From assembly GCA_002378845.1 (NCBI GenBank), contig DFRY01000061.1, positions 11,821 through 19,237 on the forward strand: DNA of 7,417 bases, read 5' to 3'. The translations under genes and the position numbers were made by a program. How positions within the stretch are numbered: the stretch's first letter is position 1; every line of letters begins with the position of its first letter. Origin of the DNA: Ruminococcaceae bacterium UBA3451 (GTDB taxonomy: Bacteria; Bacillota; Clostridia; Oscillospirales; Acutalibacteraceae). Below, in pieces: positions 1-5,376 of the stretch. Below the pieces are notes generated by a model that made no database searches, had not been told where the DNA came from, and saw nothing but the letters and a program-made list of their open reading frames with translations.

Positions 1-15
1 TCGAATATCTGCCAT
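1..15 (-). CDS. 5' end of a leftward gene (partial, five codons)
   Basis: On the minus strand an ATG at 13-15 begins the reading frame M-A-D-I-R, which runs off the left edge. A strong Shine-Dalgarno sequence (GGAGGA, complement of 24-29) sits 8 nt upstream of the ATG, and promoter-like elements lie further upstream. That combination supports a real gene start even though only five codons are visible. The product cannot be identified. It is divergent from the TetR-type gene at 212. A palindrome very similar to the one in front of lacI overlaps its likely -35 element, so it may belong to the same regulon as lacI. Confidence 0.6.
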
Positions 16-41
16 AATATTTATCCTCCGATTTTCATAAG

Positions 42-71
42 ATTATTTTAATTGAGAAGAACTCGTTTCAA
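42..71 (-). promoter_or_regulatory. Putative leftward promoter for the gene at the left edge
   Basis: Read on the minus strand, a -35-like TTGAAA (66-71) is followed after 18 nt by AATAAT (42-47). An overlapping alternative -10, TAAAAT (45-50), lies at 15 nt spacing. The distance to the GGAGGA ribosome site and the ATG at 13-15 is suitable. Assigned by consensus match only. Confidence 0.45.
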
Positions 72-83
72 ATGTTTGCATTT
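70..83. promoter_or_regulatory. Putative operator, palindrome shared with the lacI promoter
   Basis: The sequence AAATGTTTGCATTT is an imperfect palindrome. It matches the complement of the palindrome at 2485-2500 at 13 of 14 positions. It touches the putative leftward -35 (66-71). The same motif occurs at the lacI -35, so the likeliest reader is the LacI-family protein encoded at 1377-2441. This is inferred from position and similarity, not shown. Confidence 0.45.
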
Positions 84-88
84 CCTAT

Positions 89-120
89 AAAAAATTATTC
101 AGGCCTCTGAATAATTTTTT
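89..120. promoter_or_regulatory. Perfect 14-bp inverted repeat in the divergent tetR promoter region
   Basis: Arms at 89-102 and 107-120 are perfect complements around the 4-nt loop GCCT, with core TTATTCAG/CTGAATAA and flanking A6/T6 runs. It overlaps the putative -35 of the TetR-type gene (119-124). That placement between two divergent genes fits an operator for the adjacent TetR-family protein. The A-run and T-run also give it the form of a bidirectional terminator or attenuator, but neither flanking gene ends here. Confidence 0.5.
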
Positions 121-147
121 GATATATTTATGTTAATCTATTTTACT
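119..147 (+). promoter_or_regulatory. Putative promoter of the TetR-type gene
   Basis: TTGATA (119-124) and TTTACT (142-147) are separated by 17 nt, which would place transcription start near 154. The -10 matches consensus at only four of six positions. The -35 falls inside the right end of the inverted repeat at 89-120, which would allow repression by occlusion. Confidence 0.35.
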
Positions 148-211
148 TATAGGCACAACCATCAGTTCTCTAAAAAGTGTTGGAATAATTAATTATCTTG
201 GGAGATATATT

Positions 212-805
212 ATGGCAAATAAGAAAATCAATTTGCAATTTAATAAAACAGAAGAAAGAATGTTACAAACTACATTGAAACTAATGGAACGTTTCCCTTT
301 CAAGAAACTTACTGTGCGTAAAATATGTGAAGCTGCAGTGGTAAACCGTTCCACATTCTATGCTCATTTCGTCGATGTTTATGATCTTTTGGATAAAATA
401 GAGCTGACTCTGCGATTGGAATTAGAGAATTCATATAAGAGTAACAAAATCATGCTGTCAGGTGTAGTCCCTTTCTCTGAGGAATCTTTTCTGATTTTAG
501 TTGAGTACATTCATGTTCACCAAGCCTTTTACCGAATTTTATTTAAGAATGACCGACAGCATCCACTGCAACTGTATGAGCCCTATTGGTACCGGTTTTT
601 TTATCCGCTTCAACAGCAGCAGAAAGGCATTTCAAAAGAAGCGATGATGTATTATCTGATTGGCTTTCAGGGGAGTTTTACTATGATCATTCACGAATGG
701 TTGGAAAATGATTGTAAGGATTCTGAAAAAGATATAGCTAAAATTGTGGCAGCATGTGTGCCGAGAGTCTGGCGGCATTTGACAGAACATTATTTCTGCG
801 AATAA
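212..805 (+). CDS. TetR/AcrR-family transcriptional regulator
   Basis: A 197-residue protein of typical TetR-family length. Residues about 12-60 form the DNA-binding domain. The helix-turn-helix is visible as LTVRKICEAAVVNRSTFYAHF (about 33-53), with the STFYAHF recognition-helix motif characteristic of the family. The rest is a helical ligand/dimerisation domain of the kind seen in many Firmicute TetR proteins (aromatic-rich HQAFYRILFKND and a late MIIHEWLENDCKD segment), with no recognisable ligand signature. The start at 212 is supported by GGGAG (200-204) 7 nt upstream. It is divergent from the left-edge gene and followed by a terminator at 949-990. Autoregulation through the inverted repeat at 89-120 is an inference. 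The target is probably the left-edge gene or itself. No link to the ABC operon is visible. Confidence 0.9.
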   Translation: MANKKINLQFNKTEERMLQTTLKLMERFPFKKLTVRKICEAAVVNRSTFYAHFVDVYDLLDKIELTLRLELENSYKSNKIMLSGVVPFSEESFLILVEYIHVHQAFYRILFKNDRQHPLQLYEPYWYRFFYPLQQQQKGISKEAMMYYLIGFQGSFTMIIHEWLENDCKDSEKDIAKIVAACVPRVWRHLTEHYFCE

Positions 806-825
806 CTATTATCACAGAATTTTTC

Positions 826-915
826 AGGAATAAAGTCGTGCTGTTCAGTGCCATCGCTGACGTCGCCAGGTCGTATACGGAGGGGATGTATATCGACATG
901 CGGACCTTGTTTTGA
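826..915. other. Possible decayed coding fragment between tetR and its terminator
   Basis: This stretch is clearly more GC-rich than its surroundings and reads as protein on the plus strand to a TGA at 913-915 (ending ARSYTEGMYIDMRTLF). From 835 most third positions are G or C, unlike the neighbouring tetR gene. No start codon with a ribosome site is visible. The minus strand is also open across the same bases (reading MSIYIPSVYDLATSAMAL), so the coding strand is uncertain and the signal may be chance. I do not recognise either translation. It could be the tail of a gene lost by deletion. Confidence 0.2.
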
Positions 916-948
916 CTAAAATAGTCAATAGTTAAATCAAAAAAAATT

Positions 949-990
949 AAGCCACCAGCCTCGTAAAGAGACTGGTGGCTTTCTGTTTTT
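949..990. terminator. Intrinsic terminator, probably bidirectional
   Basis: Perfect 10-bp arms AAGCCACCAG (949-958) and CTGGTGGCTT (972-981), with three further pairs inside after one mismatch, form a strong hairpin. On the plus strand it is followed by TCTGTTTTT (982-990). On the minus strand the stem is followed by AA and then eight T (complement of 939-946). It can therefore end rightward transcription from tetR and leftward transcription from lacI, whose coding region stops about 390 bp away with no nearer terminator apparent. Confidence 0.85.
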
Positions 991-1262
991 GCAGATCAGA
1001 TTCCAAGGAAGTTCAAAAAATTTCAATGAATAAACAAAGAGCTTGGTTTTGACCCAGACCAGAATAACAAACGTGGTTTTAAAAAAATAATTTGATAAAA
1101 TTATTTTGCCTAAAATTTGATTTGATGGAGAACTTGACATTCAAAATCACTTGTTTAAGGTTGCGATGGTATGGCGCATGTCATGAAAATTACTTATTGA
1201 AATTACAACCTTTAGGTCACGTTTAAGTACGTCTTATATAGTGTGTGGCTCTGCCAGTAAGC
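991..1262. other. AT-rich stretch without recognisable gene
   Basis: I see no reading frame with a credible start, ribosome site or protein-like composition. It contains an AT-only inverted repeat (arms 1084-1093 and 1098-1107, loop GATA) and an isolated TTGACA (1134-1139) with no matching -10. It probably forms the long 3' untranslated part of the lacI transcript together with gene debris. Confidence 0.5.
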
Positions 1263-1376
1263 CTATTTCATTGCAAAAGATAATTCGTTTTTATCGAAAA
1301 TGTCCGTGACCGAAGTCTTTTTAGCTTCCTGTAAAGCTGTGCCATGATTATATTTTGACACATGTTCAACAAAGTA
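1263..1376 (-). pseudogene. Probable remnant: protein-like frame directly after the lacI stop
   Basis: Immediately beyond the lacI TGA (1377-1379), the same minus-strand frame stays open for 37 codons, reading YFVEHVSKYNHGTALQEAKK, then about 17 more residues including DIFDKNELSFAMK, to a TAG at 1263-1265. The residue mix (charged, alternating hydrophobic) looks like a genuine protein. There is no plausible start codon with a ribosome site. I read it as the C-terminal remnant of a deleted gene. It has a faint, unverified resemblance to the tails of argininosuccinate-lyase-type enzymes, which is too weak to name it. Alternatives are chance, or a former or readthrough C-terminal extension of LacI. 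Confidence 0.35.
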
Positions 1377-2441
1377 TCACTTATTAAGATTCACAATGGT
1401 CTTTTCAGAAGTATTTTCTGTCGATCCTCTGATCACAAGCATTGCATCAAACAGAATATTTCTGTTTGGTTCATCCGGTTGATCAATTTTTTCAAACAGC
1501 ATCTCTCCGGAAGTATAACCGACCTGATAACGTGGCAGAGATACCGTTGTTAAGGCCGGATAGGCACTCCTTGCAATAGTTACGTCATCAAAACCAACTA
1601 CAACTAGATCTTCTGGAATCCTCAGATGATAATTCCTGGCAGCATTCATAGTGGCAACAGCGCAAACATCTGAAACAGCAAGAATGGCATTTGGAATATT
1701 GTCTTTGCTCAGCAGTTGCGTCATAGCAGCATAAGCGGCATCATAGGAGACATTCGGCAAATTCGTAACCCAATTGCTGGGGACGGAAATATTTGCTTCC
1801 TCAATTGCTTCGCAGAAGCCTTGATATCTGTGTCGAGCAAATCGGTAAGCGAGAACAGTATTAATAAAGCCAATCTTACGGTGACCTGTTGAAATAATAT
1901 ATTCCGTAGCTCGTTTTGCTGCTGTATGGTCATTAAATCCAACATATGAGGCAGGATAGGTTTCACAATACTCACAACACTGTACAAACGGAATACTATT
2001 TTCATCAAGAGATTTTATAACAGTCTCACTGTTAGTACACATGGTGATAACACCACGTGCACCTGTCATCTTCACAAGAGATAGAAATTCCTGAAGTTTA
2101 TCTTTGTAAATTATACCGACATGCAAAAGAACAGAATAACCATGAGAAGTGGCAGAAGCTTCTATACCTTTAAAGACATCTGATAGAAAAGGGTTGTCTA
2201 ATTCAGGAACGTTTAGGATAATAAGACCTTTTTTAACATCTCTGCTAACGCTTTTGCTATATGTTGAATTTTTAATAATTTCAGAAACTCCATCCATACC
2301 CAGCTTAGTCATGGCGTTAAAGACAAGTGTTTTAGTTTCCTCAGTCACAGTCTCCGGGTGATTGATTACACGTGAAACCGTTGCAGGAGAAACATCAGCA
2401 GCTTGTGCGATTTGATTGACTCTGATTCGCTTATCGATCAC
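1377..2441 (-). CDS. LacI-family transcriptional regulator
   Basis: A 354-residue LacI/GalR-type repressor. The N-terminal helix-turn-helix (about residues 6-30) reads VNQIAQAADVSPATVSRVIN. It is followed by a periplasmic-binding-protein-like sensor domain with typical landmarks: NPFLSDVFKGIE, SYVGFNDHTAAKRATEYI, HRKIGFI, VVVGFDDVTIARSAYPALTTV, and a closing LVIRGSTENT. Both possible starts are GTG. The GTG at 2448-2450 directly abuts the AAGGAA Shine-Dalgarno (complement of 2451-2456). The GTG at 2439-2441 lies 9 nt from it, the normal spacing, so I choose the latter; the longer form would be 357 residues. The hinge after the HTH (LGMDGVSEIIKNSTYSKSVS) lacks the usual PNxxAR pattern. It is divergent from the sugar ABC/VOC operon, which it probably controls. 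A palindrome over its own -35 suggests autoregulation. The sugar effector cannot be read from sequence. Confidence 0.92.
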   Translation of the reverse strand: MIDKRIRVNQIAQAADVSPATVSRVINHPETVTEETKTLVFNAMTKLGMDGVSEIIKNSTYSKSVSRDVKKGLIILNVPELDNPFLSDVFKGIEASATSHGYSVLLHVGIIYKDKLQEFLSLVKMTGARGVITMCTNSETVIKSLDENSIPFVQCCEYCETYPASYVGFNDHTAAKRATEYIISTGHRKIGFINTVLAYRFARHRYQGFCEAIEEANISVPSNWVTNLPNVSYDAAYAAMTQLLSKDNIPNAILAVSDVCAVATMNAARNYHLRIPEDLVVVGFDDVTIARSAYPALTTVSLPRYQVGYTSGEMLFEKIDQPDEPNRNILFDAMLVIRGSTENTSEKTIVNLNK

Positions 2442-2465
2442 ATTATTCACTTCCTTATGAGATTT

Positions 2466-2493
2466 ATTATATATCTAAGTGAAAAAAATGCAA
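2466..2493 (-). promoter_or_regulatory. Putative lacI promoter
   Basis: On the minus strand a perfect TATAAT (complement of 2466-2471) lies 16 nt downstream of a weak -35, TTGCAT (complement of 2488-2493). Transcription would begin near 2459, leaving a leader of only about 18 nt before the GTG at 2441, just enough to carry the AAGGAA ribosome site. The short leader further disfavours the GTG at 2450. Confidence 0.55.
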
Positions 2494-2500
2494 GCATTTT
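2485..2500. promoter_or_regulatory. Putative LacI operator (16-bp palindrome over the lacI -35)
   Basis: AAAATGCAAGCATTTT has perfect 7-bp arms around a central AA. It overlaps the lacI -35, an ideal place for autorepression. A 13-of-14 match occurs at 70-83 at the promoter of the leftward gene at the window edge. It does not fit the catabolite (cre) consensus well because it lacks the central CG and the closing CA. Confidence 0.55.
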
Positions 2501-2514
2501 GTTTTTTGAATTGA

Positions 2515-2554
2515 AAATTTCAGAAATATTTCATATTAATAATAAAATATTTCA
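2515..2554. repeat. Three helically spaced TTTCA direct repeats
   Basis: TTTCA occurs at 2518-2522, 2529-2533 and 2550-2554, each preceded by A/T-only sequence. The last two lie within a 10-bp direct repeat, AAATATTTCA (2524-2533 and 2545-2554), spaced 21 bp apart. Steps of 11 and 21 bp place the copies on one face of the helix. They may bind a regulator or bend the DNA. Confidence 0.35.
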
Positions 2555-2634
2555 AGAAAAGATCGTGATTGCATAAGCGTAAGTTAAATAAATTAGTAAC
2601 CATGCTAGTTTTTAGGTAGATATTAATATAAATA

Positions 2635-2663
2635 TTGCAAAGTTTAAATAAATAATGTATACT
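2635..2663 (+). promoter_or_regulatory. Putative promoter of the ABC/VOC operon
   Basis: TTGCAA (2635-2640) and TATACT (2658-2663) are separated by exactly 17 nt, predicting transcription start near 2670 and a leader of about 80 nt before the binding-protein gene. Found by consensus match. Confidence 0.6.
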
Positions 2664-2684
2664 TTAAGCGTAAAAACCGCTGAA
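2664..2684. promoter_or_regulatory. Putative operator at the operon transcription start
   Basis: Arms TTAAGCG (2664-2670) and CGCTGAA (2678-2684) pair at six of seven positions around a 7-nt spacer, immediately downstream of the -10. The left arm contains TAAGCGTAA, which also occurs at 2574-2582. Position suits repression of the operon, but the right arm also takes part in a leader RNA stem, so DNA and RNA roles cannot be separated. Confidence 0.3.
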
Positions 2685-2714
2685 ATAAACTAATTAATTT
2701 TCAGAGGAAAGCGG
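2677..2714 (+). other. Leader RNA stem-loop upstream of the binding-protein gene
   Basis: CCGCTGAAA (2677-2685) can pair with TTTC (2699-2702) and, past a 7-nt bulge, with AGCGG (2710-2714). An alternative inner stem is CTGAAA (2680-2685) with TTTCAG (2699-2704). There is no U-run after it, so it is not a standard terminator. It does not cover the GGAGG (2737-2741) of the first gene. It may stabilise the 5' end of the mRNA. Confidence 0.35.
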
Positions 2715-2750
2715 AATTTTATGAAAAATTAATAACGGAGGAAAAGAAAA

Positions 2751-3770
2751 ATGAAAAGGATCCTTTCTATGGGTTTGGTAATTGCTATGATGTTGTCCCT
2801 GGCCGCCTGTGGTAATAATGTGGACAGCAGCGTTTCTACCGGAACGGAGTCTGCAACCAAGTCTAATGTTAAAACCATCAAGATCGGATATGCGCTGAAT
2901 ACTGTTGATGAAAACATGCAGCGTTCTTTGGACGGCTGGAATGCAGCTGTTAAAAAATGGAACGATCATCACGATGACATCAAAGTGGAGTTTTCTTACA
3001 CTGACGGAAAGAGCGATGTTAACACCCAGATTTCCAATGTTGAGACAATGATTTTACAGAAGCCGGACGCTATCATCTTGGAGTCTGTCGATACAACCGG
3101 CAGCATTCCCGCAGCCGAAGATATTCATAGAGCAGGCATTTACTGTGTTGAAGACCGTGGTATGAAAAGTGACGCCGTCGACCTTTCCTGGACGGGTTTT
3201 GATGAGCCCTCCATGTCTAATCTGTCCGCTCAGGTTTACAAAGATTACTTAAAAAAGAACCCAAACGCCGAGTTGAATGCAGTCCTGATCTATGGGAATC
3301 CCGCTCAGACAGCACAACTGCACCGTATGGATGGTTTTCTAGCGCTGGAGAAAGAATATCCCGATCGTATACATGTTCTGGATAAGAACTATGGTAATTG
3401 GGATACTGGAAAGGCTCAGTCGTTGATGGAAGATTGGATTCAGCTGTATGGACATAAGATCAACTGTGTAGTTTCCGGTTCTGACGCTATGGCGCTGGGC
3501 GCTATTAACGCCATGAAAGCTGCGAGTTGGAAATCGGGCGATGTCATGATGACCGCTGTTGATGGCACTGACGCCGGTCTGAATCAGGTCGCATCTGGTT
3601 GGCAAACCGCCTCCGTCAAGATGCTAATGTCTATGCAGACTTCGAAGATGCTCGAAACTATTATAAACCATGAGACTGGTAAGTTTAACGATAAAGTTTT
3701 TAATGGTGGTGCTGATTTTGCTGTCAACGTTACCGCTGACCTAGTTGACAAGTATCATGATATTAGTTGA
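2751..3770 (+). CDS. Sugar ABC transporter substrate-binding lipoprotein
   Basis: A 339-residue extracytoplasmic binding protein. The signal peptide MKRILSMGLVIAMMLSLAAC ends in a lipobox (L17-A-A-C20), so the mature protein is predicted to be lipid-anchored at Cys20. A short polar linker rich in S, T and N (about 21-44) precedes a type-I periplasmic-binding fold of the ribose/galactose class. That fold is seen in KIGYALNTVDENMQRSLDGW, KPDAIILESVDT, SGSDAMALGAINAMKA (242-257) and AVDGTDAGLNQVASGWQTASV (about 269-289). Length is normal for the class. The start is fixed by GGAGG (2737-2741) 9 nt upstream and by the signal peptide. It is first in the operon, and a strong hairpin follows the stop, as often seen where the binding protein must be made in excess. 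The ligand is unknown; a pentose, hexose or modified sugar is plausible. Confidence 0.93.
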   Translation: MKRILSMGLVIAMMLSLAACGNNVDSSVSTGTESATKSNVKTIKIGYALNTVDENMQRSLDGWNAAVKKWNDHHDDIKVEFSYTDGKSDVNTQISNVETMILQKPDAIILESVDTTGSIPAAEDIHRAGIYCVEDRGMKSDAVDLSWTGFDEPSMSNLSAQVYKDYLKKNPNAELNAVLIYGNPAQTAQLHRMDGFLALEKEYPDRIHVLDKNYGNWDTGKAQSLMEDWIQLYGHKINCVVSGSDAMALGAINAMKAASWKSGDVMMTAVDGTDAGLNQVASGWQTASVKMLMSMQTSKMLETIINHETGKFNDKVFNGGADFAVNVTADLVDKYHDIS

Positions 3771-3801
3771 CCTAAATAAGAATAACCAGTTTGGCTAGCC
3801 T

Positions 3802-3832
3802 GCATCGGGCGGGAGGAGATCCCGCCCCGTGC
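3802..3832 (+). other. Stable intergenic stem-loop after the binding-protein gene
   Basis: Thirteen-position arms (3802-3814 and 3820-3832) pair with one C-C mismatch and one G-U around the loop GGAGA, and the core GGGCGGGA/TCCCGCCC is perfect. There is no U-tract, and the next gene starts 22 nt later. It is best read as a 3'-end-stabilising or processing hairpin that favours the upstream binding-protein message, or as a partial terminator. Confidence 0.65.
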
Positions 3833-3854
3833 TTAAAACGATTGAGGTTTTTAT

Positions 3855-5363
3855 ATGAATGACGAAATTTTACTAAAATTGGACGGAATCACCAAAGTGT
3901 TTCCCGGGACGAAAGCCTTGGATAATGTACAACTAGAAATCCGTAAAGGCGAAGTGCATGCGCTGATCGGCGAGAACGGTGCCGGGAAATCCACCTTGAT
4001 GAAGATTATCCTCGGCATCTATCATGCTGAAAGCGGAATTGTCACCTTTAAGGGAAAGCAAGTGCATTTCAATGGCCCTATTGATGCTTTAAAATCCGGC
4101 ATTTCTATGATCCACCAAGAAATCAGTCTTGTTCCGATGATGGATGTCGCAGAGAATATCTGGCTTGGCCGTGAAAATACATTTATTAAGCACGGTATTC
4201 TGGATCTTCATACGCGTTACAAAAAAACCGATGAACTGCTGAAGGGCCTTGGCATTGATCACATTAATCCTCATGCGACCGTAGACAGTTTAAGCGTTGC
4301 AAATATGCAGCTCGTAGAAATAGCGCGAGCTGTTTCATATAATTCTGATTTGATTATTATGGATGAGCCGACTTCCGCTCTCACCTCTGTAGAAGTTGAA
4401 TTGCTGTATAAGATCATCCGTGGCCTGTCTGCTCAAGGCGTATCTATCATTTTTATCAGCCATAGGTTGGAGGAAATTTTTAAAATATGTGATCGGGTCA
4501 CGGTGTTTCGCGACGGGTGCTACATTATCACCAAGAACTGTAATGACATCACCCAGGATGACTTGATTACTTATATTGTTGGTCGCCAACTGACCAATTT
4601 GTTCCCTAAACTCCCAGCAGAGATCAAGGACGTTGTGCTGGAAGTCAAAAATCTGTGTTGTCCAGGCGTGTTCAGCGACGTTTCGTTCAACGTCCGCGCA
4701 GGTGAAATTCTGGGCTTCTCTGGTTTGGTTGGCGCCGGACGCACTGAAATCATGAGCGCGATTTTCGGAATTAATCGGTATACAAGCGGCGAAATCTATG
4801 TGGAGGGCAAGAAAGTTGATATCCATTGTCCTTTGGATGCTGTGAAGGCTGGCCTGGGTATGGTCACGGAGGATCGGTTGCGTGAGGGCGCAATACATGG
4901 TCTATCCGTGCTTGATAATGCAATTCTCCCCTCAATCGATGAGGTTTGCGGAAGAAGCGGAGTCTACACGCCGAATAAGGCGCTGAGTTTCTTTATCCCT
5001 ATTAAAGACCGCATAAAAATCAAATGCAACTCACCAATGGAAGCAATGGGAGAACTGAGCGGCGGTAACCAGCAAAAGGTTATCATTGCCCGTTGGTTGT
5101 TGACCAATCCCAAAATTCTAATTCTGGACGAGCCAACCCGCGGTATTGATGTCGGTTCTAAATCAGAGATTCATCGTCTGATCAGCGAGTTGGCTCAGCA
5201 GGGAATGGCTATCATCATGATTTCTTCCGAGTTACCTGAAATTTTGGGCATGAGTGACCGCATCGAGGTCGTTCGCGGCGGTAAGATCGTCTATGAGTGC
5301 ACGTGCAAGGGGGCCACTCAGGAGCTGCTCATGCAGCACGCATTCGGCACGCAAAGTAAATGA
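3855..5363 (+). CDS. Sugar ABC transporter ATP-binding protein (two-domain, RbsA/MglA type)
   Basis: A 502-residue ATPase with two fused nucleotide-binding domains, the usual length for this type. Domain 1: Walker A GENGAGKST (39-47), Q-loop Gln88, a degenerate signature LSVANMQ (146-152), Walker B LIIMDEP (166-172), and H-loop His203. Domain 2: a degenerate Walker A GLVGAGRTE (290-298, Arg for Lys), canonical signature LSGGNQQK (401-408), Walker B LILDEPTRGID (422-432), and Ser in place of the H-loop His (ISSEL, about 457-461). This split (domain 1 Walker A with domain 2 signature forming the competent site) is normal for ribose/galactose importers, so the missing residues do not imply a broken gene. 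The start follows GAGG (3844-3847) by 7 nt. The stop overlaps the ribosome site of the permease gene. Confidence 0.96.
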   Translation: MNDEILLKLDGITKVFPGTKALDNVQLEIRKGEVHALIGENGAGKSTLMKIILGIYHAESGIVTFKGKQVHFNGPIDALKSGISMIHQEISLVPMMDVAENIWLGRENTFIKHGILDLHTRYKKTDELLKGLGIDHINPHATVDSLSVANMQLVEIARAVSYNSDLIIMDEPTSALTSVEVELLYKIIRGLSAQGVSIIFISHRLEEIFKICDRVTVFRDGCYIITKNCNDITQDDLITYIVGRQLTNLFPKLPAEIKDVVLEVKNLCCPGVFSDVSFNVRAGEILGFSGLVGAGRTEIMSAIFGINRYTSGEIYVEGKKVDIHCPLDAVKAGLGMVTEDRLREGAIHGLSVLDNAILPSIDEVCGRSGVYTPNKALSFFIPIKDRIKIKCNSPMEAMGELSGGNQQKVIIARWLLTNPKILILDEPTRGIDVGSKSEIHRLISELAQQGMAIIMISSELPEILGMSDRIEVVRGGKIVYECTCKGATQELLMQHAFGTQSK

Positions 5364-5376
5364 AGGAGACTTTACA

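Larger units (their letters stand above)
2451..2750. other. Divergent regulatory region between lacI and the ABC/VOC operon
   Basis: This 300-bp AT-rich region has no gene. It carries the lacI promoter with an overlapping palindrome, a run of helically spaced A/T tracts and TTTCA repeats (about 2482-2554), two copies of TAAGCGTAA (2574-2582 and 2665-2673), the operon promoter, and a structured leader with a three-codon mini-frame. These are described individually. Confidence 0.8.

Noticed and set aside
185..196. Perfect palindrome ATAATTAATTAT just before the tetR ribosome site
   Set aside because: Low-complexity A/T palindrome expected by chance in such DNA. The 14-bp-arm dyad at 89-120 is the better operator candidate.
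912..928. Short palindrome TTGACTA-AAA-TAGTCAA before the terminator
   Set aside because: AT-rich stem with no associated promoter or gene start. Likely incidental, or part of the terminator region.
1084..1107. AT-only inverted repeat with 10-bp arms
   Set aside because: Stem is entirely A-T and weak, in an AT-rich stretch where such repeats arise by chance. No U-tract or gene context.
1134..1139. Perfect -35-like TTGACA on the plus strand
   Set aside because: No -10-like hexamer at 15-19 nt downstream and no gene in that direction.
937..1140. Leftward 67-codon frame across the terminator
   Set aside because: It reads through the terminator hairpin and poly-A run, has low-complexity Lys/Phe/Leu composition and no convincing ribosome site. 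Treated as chance.
1158..1217. AAGGTTG/CAACCTT pair as a hairpin
   Set aside because: Only 7-bp arms with a loop of more than 40 nt and no supporting context.
2485..2500. Palindrome as a CcpA catabolite-repression (cre) site
   Set aside because: It lacks the central CG and the terminal CA of the cre consensus. A local LacI operator fits better.
4722..4748. Degenerate Walker A (Arg for Lys) in the second ATPase domain as a sign of a broken gene
   Set aside because: This substitution, and the missing H-loop histidine in the same domain, are normal for ribose/galactose-type two-domain ATPases.
4335..4898. Long leftward open frame (187 codons) inside the ATPase gene
   Set aside because: Antisense shadow of a clearly coding, fully motif-supported ATPase gene, with no recognisable domain of its own.
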